Below are positions 44,712 through 48,920 of a stretch of DNA of 48,920 bases, one piece after another. The stretch lies in NCBI GenBank assembly GCA_023413895.1, contig JAEZOU010000024.1:1-48920 (forward strand). Direction: 5' to 3'. The notes below the pieces were generated by a model that did no database searches, had not been told where the DNA came from, and worked only from the letters and a program-made list of their open reading frames with translations. The first letter of the stretch is position 1; each line of letters opens with the position of its first letter. The stretch is from Bacteroidota bacterium. GTDB taxonomy: Bacteria > Bacteroidota > Bacteroidia > Bacteroidales > WCHB1-69. A program made the position numbers and the translations under genes.

Positions 44712-45115
44712 GATTTATAAATATGAATTAGCAATTAAAACTGATGATCACCAACAGCACAAACCACTCTACATCAACACAATACACTTAACATTAAAAT
44801 CATCAAATGTATAAAAAACGAATTATGCAAAATAAATAAAAATAATCGAATTTCTCAAGTCGAAAAATAAAGCGGAAAGTTTCCGCCATACACAGATATT
44901 AATATCATTAGCAAAATGCCGTTCCTAAATAACAGCAATTTCCAATAGTTAGAACTTCAACTCAACAATACTGTAAAAAAACACCAATCATTAAACCACA
45001 CATTTTTGTATGCAAACCTATTTCATTGAGAATCTTTTTTATCATTTTTCTCTTACGGCACACAAAAATATTATAAGACATTGAATGTCAAAGTTTAAAC
45101 AAAAACACAAAGTAG
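44712..45115. other. Intergenic stretch between divergent asd and ftsY
   Basis: About 400 AT-rich bases with no supported gene. A TAnnTTTG match on the minus strand (TACATTTG, 44811-44804), 103 bases before the asd ATG, is a weak promoter candidate. GCGGAAA and TTTCCGC form a short inverted repeat at 44872-44886. No RNA family is recognisable by eye. Confidence 0.4.
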
Positions 45116-45146
45116 TTGTATATTTCAAAAAAAAGAGTTACTTTTG
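45116..45146 (+). promoter_or_regulatory. Promoter of the ftsY-ispH-mtaB-M16 run
   Basis: TTG at 45116-45118, spacer of 20, then TACTTTTG at 45139-45146; the ftsY ATG follows 15 bases later. Both elements and spacing fit the Bacteroidota consensus. Confidence 0.65.
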
Positions 45147-45161
45147 CAGAAAAATATTGAA

Positions 45162-46121
45162 ATGGGAATTTTTTCGTTTTTTTCTAAAGATAAAAAGAAA
45201 GAACTAGATCAAGTTCTTGAAAAATCAAAAGAGAATTTCTTCTCAAAATTAGCCAAAACCATCGTTGGTAAATCAAAAGTTGACGATGAAGTATTAGATA
45301 GATTAGAGGAGTTATTGGTAACTTCGGATGTTGGAGTTGAGACCACATTGAAGATTATTGAACGAATTGAGAAACGCGTTTCCAGCGACAAATATATCAG
45401 CACATCACAACTTAACACTATACTTCGGGAAGAGATTGTTGCCTTGATGCTTGACAACAATATGGAAAATCTTTCTGATTTTGAGCTTCCTAAGCAAGAA
45501 GGTCCGTATGTAATTATGGTTGTGGGAGTTAATGGTGTTGGAAAAACTACAACAATTGGCAAGTTAGCATACCAATTTAAAAATAAAGGTTACTCGGTAA
45601 TGTTAGGTGCGGCCGACACATTCCGCGCTGCTGCTGTTGACCAATTAGAAGTTTGGGCTGAACGCGCAGGTGTACCCATTATAACCCAGAAGATGGGATC
45701 AGACCCTGCGTCTGTTGCGTATGATACTGTTGCTTCAGCCATATCCAGAAATATTGATGTAGTAATAATTGACACAGCAGGAAGATTACACAACAAAGCT
45801 CCATTGATGCGTGAACTTTCCAAAATCAAGAATGTAATTCAGAAACAACTTCCGAATGCTCCACAAGAGATTTTACTTGTATTAGATGGATCAACAGGGC
45901 AGAATGCGATTGAACAAGCACGACAATTTACCGCAGCAACAGAAGTAAATGCATTGGCAATCACAAAATTAGATGGAACAGCCAAGGGCGGTGTTGTTAT
46001 TGGAATTTCAGATCAATTCAGTATTCCTGTTAAGTATATTGGGCTAGGAGAAAGAATTGACCAACTGCAAGTGTTCAATCGTGCAGAATTTATCGATTCA
46101 CTCTTCCCTAAAAATTGGTAA
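45162..46121 (+). CDS. ftsY: Signal recognition particle receptor FtsY
   Basis: 319 aa from ATG 45162; a TTG six codons upstream is inside the -7 box and rejected. Short N-terminal helix without the long acidic A domain, then the N domain and the SRP GTPase domain with P-loop GVNGVGKT (122-129), DTFRAAA, DTAGR (204-208) and TKLDGTAKGG. It docks ribosome-nascent chains with SRP at the inner membrane. It is followed by ispH after 11 bases. Confidence 0.96.
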   Translation: MGIFSFFSKDKKKELDQVLEKSKENFFSKLAKTIVGKSKVDDEVLDRLEELLVTSDVGVETTLKIIERIEKRVSSDKYISTSQLNTILREEIVALMLDNNMENLSDFELPKQEGPYVIMVVGVNGVGKTTTIGKLAYQFKNKGYSVMLGAADTFRAAAVDQLEVWAERAGVPIITQKMGSDPASVAYDTVASAISRNIDVVIIDTAGRLHNKAPLMRELSKIKNVIQKQLPNAPQEILLVLDGSTGQNAIEQARQFTAATEVNALAITKLDGTAKGGVVIGISDQFSIPVKYIGLGERIDQLQVFNRAEFIDSLFPKNW

Positions 46122-46132
46122 ATTTCAAATGA

Positions 46133-46996
46133 ATGAAGATTGAAATTGATGAAAATTCCGGATTTTGTTTCGGAGTAATAAATGCCATACGCACAGCAGA
46201 AGAGTATCTTTCAAAAGGAGAAAAACTATATTGCTTAGGAGATATTGTTCACAACAATGAGGAGGTCAATCGATTAAAAGAGCTTGGTCTTCAAGTAATT
46301 TCGTACGAAGAATATCAACAACTTCACGACGTAACAGTATTGATTCGTGCCCATGGTGAGCCGCCTGAAACATACGAAATTGCAAAGAAAAACAATATTA
46401 CCATAGTGGACTCCACTTGTCGTGTTGTTCTGAATTTACAAAAAAAAATTCGGGACAAATACATCCAAAATCCTAATCATCAAATCCTTATATATGGTAA
46501 AGAGGGACACGCAGAGGTTGTTGGATTATTAGGACAAGTTCACGGAAATGGAATTGTTTTATCCTCTATAGAGGATATTGAGAAGATTGATTTCAGTCGT
46601 TCTTCAATTCTTTTTGCACAAACCACACAAAACCTAACCACATATAACACTCTAATTCAAGAAATTAAAAATCGATACAATCAAATTGGCACTCATGCAC
46701 AATTAGAAGCGTGGGACACCATTTGTCGTAGTGTTGCACATCGTGCCGAAGAGATAGCCACTTTTGCCCAAAAATTCGACAAAGTAATATTTGTTTCGGG
46801 GATTAAGAGTTCCAATGGATTATATCTCTACGACATTTGCAAAAAGAACAACCCCAGCACCTATTTCATTTCGCATCCTGAGCAGATTCATCAGATAGAA
46901 TTTCTATCGAACGACAATATAGGAATTTGTGGTGCAACATCAACGCCTATGTGGCTAATGCTCAAGATAAAGAATGAGATTGAAAAGCAAAATTAA
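46133..46996 (+). CDS. ispH: 4-hydroxy-3-methylbut-2-enyl diphosphate reductase
   Basis: 287 aa, normal length. Three [4Fe-4S] ligands are seen: Cys12 (FCFGV), Cys96 (DSTCRVV) and Cys198 (DTICRS); other family motifs are GDIVHNN, RAHGEPP and the C-terminal CGATSTP. It makes IPP and DMAPP, the last step of the MEP pathway. It lies 11 bases after ftsY and 6 before mtaB. Confidence 0.95.
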   Translation: MKIEIDENSGFCFGVINAIRTAEEYLSKGEKLYCLGDIVHNNEEVNRLKELGLQVISYEEYQQLHDVTVLIRAHGEPPETYEIAKKNNITIVDSTCRVVLNLQKKIRDKYIQNPNHQILIYGKEGHAEVVGLLGQVHGNGIVLSSIEDIEKIDFSRSSILFAQTTQNLTTYNTLIQEIKNRYNQIGTHAQLEAWDTICRSVAHRAEEIATFAQKFDKVIFVSGIKSSNGLYLYDICKKNNPSTYFISHPEQIHQIEFLSNDNIGICGATSTPMWLMLKIKNEIEKQN

Positions 46997-47002
46997 GAAT
47001 AT

Positions 47003-48238
47003 ATGTCCACATTTTCTATTCATACTTTAGGTTGTAAACTCAACTATAGTGAATCCTCACATATCTCGCGCGAGTTGCAGGAGAGAGGTTTTTCACTTTC
47101 AAATACGCCAGATTATATTTTAGTCAACACTTGTGCAGTAACAGCCACGGCTGAAAAGAAGTGTAGGAATGCCATTTCCAAGTGGCATCGCGAGAATCCG
47201 AGCGCAAAAATTATTGTAATGGGCTGTTATTCAGCATTAAAAACTGATACTATTGCGCAGTGGGACGGTGTTTGCAAAGTTTTCGGTAATGCAGATAAAA
47301 TCAACGTAATAGAATACCTCACGCAGAATAAAGTTGCAGAAACGCCACACTTTTTTGCCACATTTTCTTCTCACGACCGCACCCGTTCGTTCTTAAAAAT
47401 TCAAGATGGTTGCGATTACCATTGCGCTTATTGCACAGTAGCACGTGCACGCGGAGAAAGTCGCAGCGACTCAATTGCTAACGTGCTGGACAATATGCTA
47501 AAAATCGAGAAATTAGGACTTCAGGAGGTTAATTTAACAGGTGTTAACGTTGGAGATTTTGGAAGAAAAGAGGGCGAAAACTTCACACAATTAGTTCTGG
47601 CACTTGAGCAACAATCTGCAGTTCCGCGCATCAGAATTTCCTCCATTGAACCCAACCTACTCACCCGCGAAATTATAGACATAGTAGCACAATCTTCAGT
47701 ATTCCTCCCCCACTTCCACATTCCGCTGCAATCGGGTTGCAACCGGATACTTTCACTTATGCAGCGGCGTTACAAACGTGAGCTTTTTGCCGAGAAAGTG
47801 CTCTATATCAAAGAGAAGATGCCGCACGCCTGCATTGCTATTGATGTAATTGCTGGCTTTCCTTCGGAAACAGATCATGATTTTTCTGAGACCTATCAAT
47901 TTTTAGAATCTCTCCCCCTTAGTTACTTACACGTTTTTACCTACTCACGCCGTCCGAACACTCCTGCCACTGCTATGAAAGAGCAAGTACCTGAGCCCAC
48001 CAAACGTGAACGCACACACGCACTGCTCGAACTCTCGAAAGCGAAAAAAGAGACCTTTTACCATCAAAACATTGGGCAAATCCGTTCTGTACTTTGGGAA
48101 GAGGAACAGCACAACAACACAATGTATGGATTTACTGATAATTACATTAAAATAAAAGCACCCTACCAATACAATTCTATCAACAAGATTGAACCTACGC
48201 TCATCACTCAAGATAATATCGTTTTATCTGACATCTAA
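47003..48238 (+). CDS. mtaB: tRNA t6A37 methylthiotransferase MtaB
   Basis: 411 aa. UPF0004 domain with Cys11 (LGCKLN), Cys44 (NTCAV) and Cys75 (MGCYS); radical SAM motif C-x3-C-x2-C at Cys137/141/144 (DGCDYHCAYC); and HFHIPLQSGCNRIL. The LGCKLNYSESS start and overall length fit MtaB rather than MiaB or RimO. The C-terminal TRAM-like part is short. It adds a methylthio group to t6A37 of ANN-decoding tRNAs. Confidence 0.9.
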   Translation: MSTFSIHTLGCKLNYSESSHISRELQERGFSLSNTPDYILVNTCAVTATAEKKCRNAISKWHRENPSAKIIVMGCYSALKTDTIAQWDGVCKVFGNADKINVIEYLTQNKVAETPHFFATFSSHDRTRSFLKIQDGCDYHCAYCTVARARGESRSDSIANVLDNMLKIEKLGLQEVNLTGVNVGDFGRKEGENFTQLVLALEQQSAVPRIRISSIEPNLLTREIIDIVAQSSVFLPHFHIPLQSGCNRILSLMQRRYKRELFAEKVLYIKEKMPHACIAIDVIAGFPSETDHDFSETYQFLESLPLSYLHVFTYSRRPNTPATAMKEQVPEPTKRERTHALLELSKAKKETFYHQNIGQIRSVLWEEEQHNNTMYGFTDNYIKIKAPYQYNSINKIEPTLITQDNIVLSDI

Positions 48239-48249
48239 AATTGACATTA

Positions 48250-48920
48250 ATGGCACATCATATAGAAAGATTAAAAAATGGCATCAAACTGATACACAAA
48301 GAGGTAGCATCACCAATTTCCCATTTTGGCGTACTTTTAAACGCAGGAACCCGCGACGAACTGCCTACCACGCCAGGGTTAGCGCACTTTGTGGAACATA
48401 CCATCTTCAAAGGCACTGAGAAACGCTCAGCAAGCCAGATTATCCGGCGAATGGAGAATGTGGGCGGCGACCTTAACGCCAGCACCTCCAAAGAGGAAAC
48501 CTATTTTCACACCTCATTTCTCAATGCTGATTGTCAGCGTGCCATTGAGTTATTAGCGGACATATTTTACAACGCCACATTTCCAGAAAAAGAGTTAGAA
48601 AAAGAGAAAGATGTTATTTTAGAAGAGATTCACTACTACCACGACACGCCAGTAGAGTTAATATTTGATGACTTTGAAACACTTGTGTATAAAGAACATC
48701 CATTAGGAAGAAACATTCTTGGTGACAAAAAATCACTTAAACGGCTTTCTCGCAACGACATACTTGAATTCATCAGTAATCACTATACATTAGATAATAT
48801 TGTTCTTTCATACATTGGAAATCTTCCGTTGAAACGTGTAAAACAATATTGCGAAAACCACTTCGGAAATCACTCTATTTCGAGTAAAAAACAGATGCGC
48901 ACGCCTTTTTCGGGATACCA
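48250..48920 (+). CDS. M16-family zinc metallopeptidase (truncated by window end)
   Basis: 223 complete codons from ATG 48250, 11 bases after mtaB, running off the end of the window. It shows the inverted zinc site HFVEH (His46, Glu49, His50) and a downstream acidic segment LEEIHYYHD with the likely third ligand near Glu126, plus LKNGIKLIHKEV and FGVLLNAGTRDE at the N terminus. There is no signal peptide, so it is a cytoplasmic-type processing or peptide-degrading peptidase of the pitrilysin superfamily. The C-terminal half is not seen. Confidence 0.9.
   Translation, partial: MAHHIERLKNGIKLIHKEVASPISHFGVLLNAGTRDELPTTPGLAHFVEHTIFKGTEKRSASQIIRRMENVGGDLNASTSKEETYFHTSFLNADCQRAIELLADIFYNATFPEKELEKEKDVILEEIHYYHDTPVELIFDDFETLVYKEHPLGRNILGDKKSLKRLSRNDILEFISNHYTLDNIVLSYIGNLPLKRVKQYCENHFGNHSISSKKQMRTPFSGY

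Noticed and set aside
44872..44886. GCGGAAA/TTTCCGC inverted repeat as a terminator
   Set aside because: No T-tract follows on either strand, and it lies between divergent genes where no transcript is expected to end.
45144..45161. TTG start adding six residues to FtsY
   Set aside because: The codon lies inside the TACTTTTG promoter box; the ATG at 45162 fits the family start. The same reasoning removes the TTG starts at 41489 and 29017.
41489..48238. Minus- and plus-strand shadow frames within dapF, asd, ftsY and mtaB
   Set aside because: They lie wholly within confident genes and show no motifs of their own.

Overview
The window is AT-rich and reads as a chromosomal segment of an anaerobic, fermentative member of the Bacteroidota, most likely order Bacteroidales. 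The evidence is: Bacteroidota-type promoters (TAnnTTTG, several with a TTG or TTTG about 20 nt upstream); type IX secretion (T9SS) C-terminal sorting domains; a PorP/SprF-family protein; DUF4476, DUF5723 and FISUMP proteins; a LytS/LytTR two-component pair; and an NAD-linked, multi-subunit [FeFe] hydrogenase. Assignments come from reading motifs, gene order and DNA by eye; no database search was run.

Layout. (1) 1-4640: hydrogenase operon on the minus strand (2Fe-2S ferredoxin, HydB, HydA, HydC) with a -7 box and a terminator. (2) 5000-8990: two minus-strand secreted-protein genes (a small T9SS cargo and a collagen-like/FISUMP protein), flanked in direct orientation by two copies of a GC-rich intergenic repeat. 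(3) 9050-13727: plus-strand glycosyltransferase, then RarA fused in frame to a PorP/SprF protein, then a PD40/OmpA-like protein. (4) 13778-16440: small membrane protein, sialidase and dolichyl-phosphate-mannose-synthase-like glycosyltransferase on minus, back to back with gpsA on plus. (5) 17604-22526: two DUF4476 paralogues bracketing a small ORF and a beta-helix T9SS protein whose gene carries one in-frame amber codon; the paralogues share a nearly identical 122-bp terminator segment. (6) 22628-25746: DUF5723 protein and a lipoprotein. (7) 25813-29022: GH36-like glycosidase with galactose mutarotase. (8) 29128-37708: nitrilase, HflX and an RND efflux system (outer-membrane protein, TolC, adaptor, PG0541-like small protein, pump). 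(9) 37699-39474: GH29 fucosidase. (10) 39602-41398: LytS/LytTR pair with promoter and terminator. (11) 41484-44811: membrane protein with dapF, convergent with asd and a DUF486 gene; a probable decayed gene lies between. (12) 45116-48920: ftsY, ispH, mtaB and a truncated M16 peptidase.

How it fits together. The hydrogenase would dispose of reducing equivalents as H2. Sialidase, fucosidase and the galactosidase-like enzyme with mutarotase suggest use of host or mucin-like glycans, although no SusC/SusD pair is present. The T9SS cargo, PorP-like and beta-helix proteins point to a surface-protein programme. The rest is housekeeping: phospholipid precursor, lysine/diaminopimelate and isoprenoid synthesis, tRNA modification and protein targeting.

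The most notable observations are the RarA-PorP fusion with no obvious start codon for the exported half, the terminator segment that is far better conserved than the duplicated genes beside it, the single amber codon in the beta-helix gene, and the repeat-flanked collagen-like cassette.
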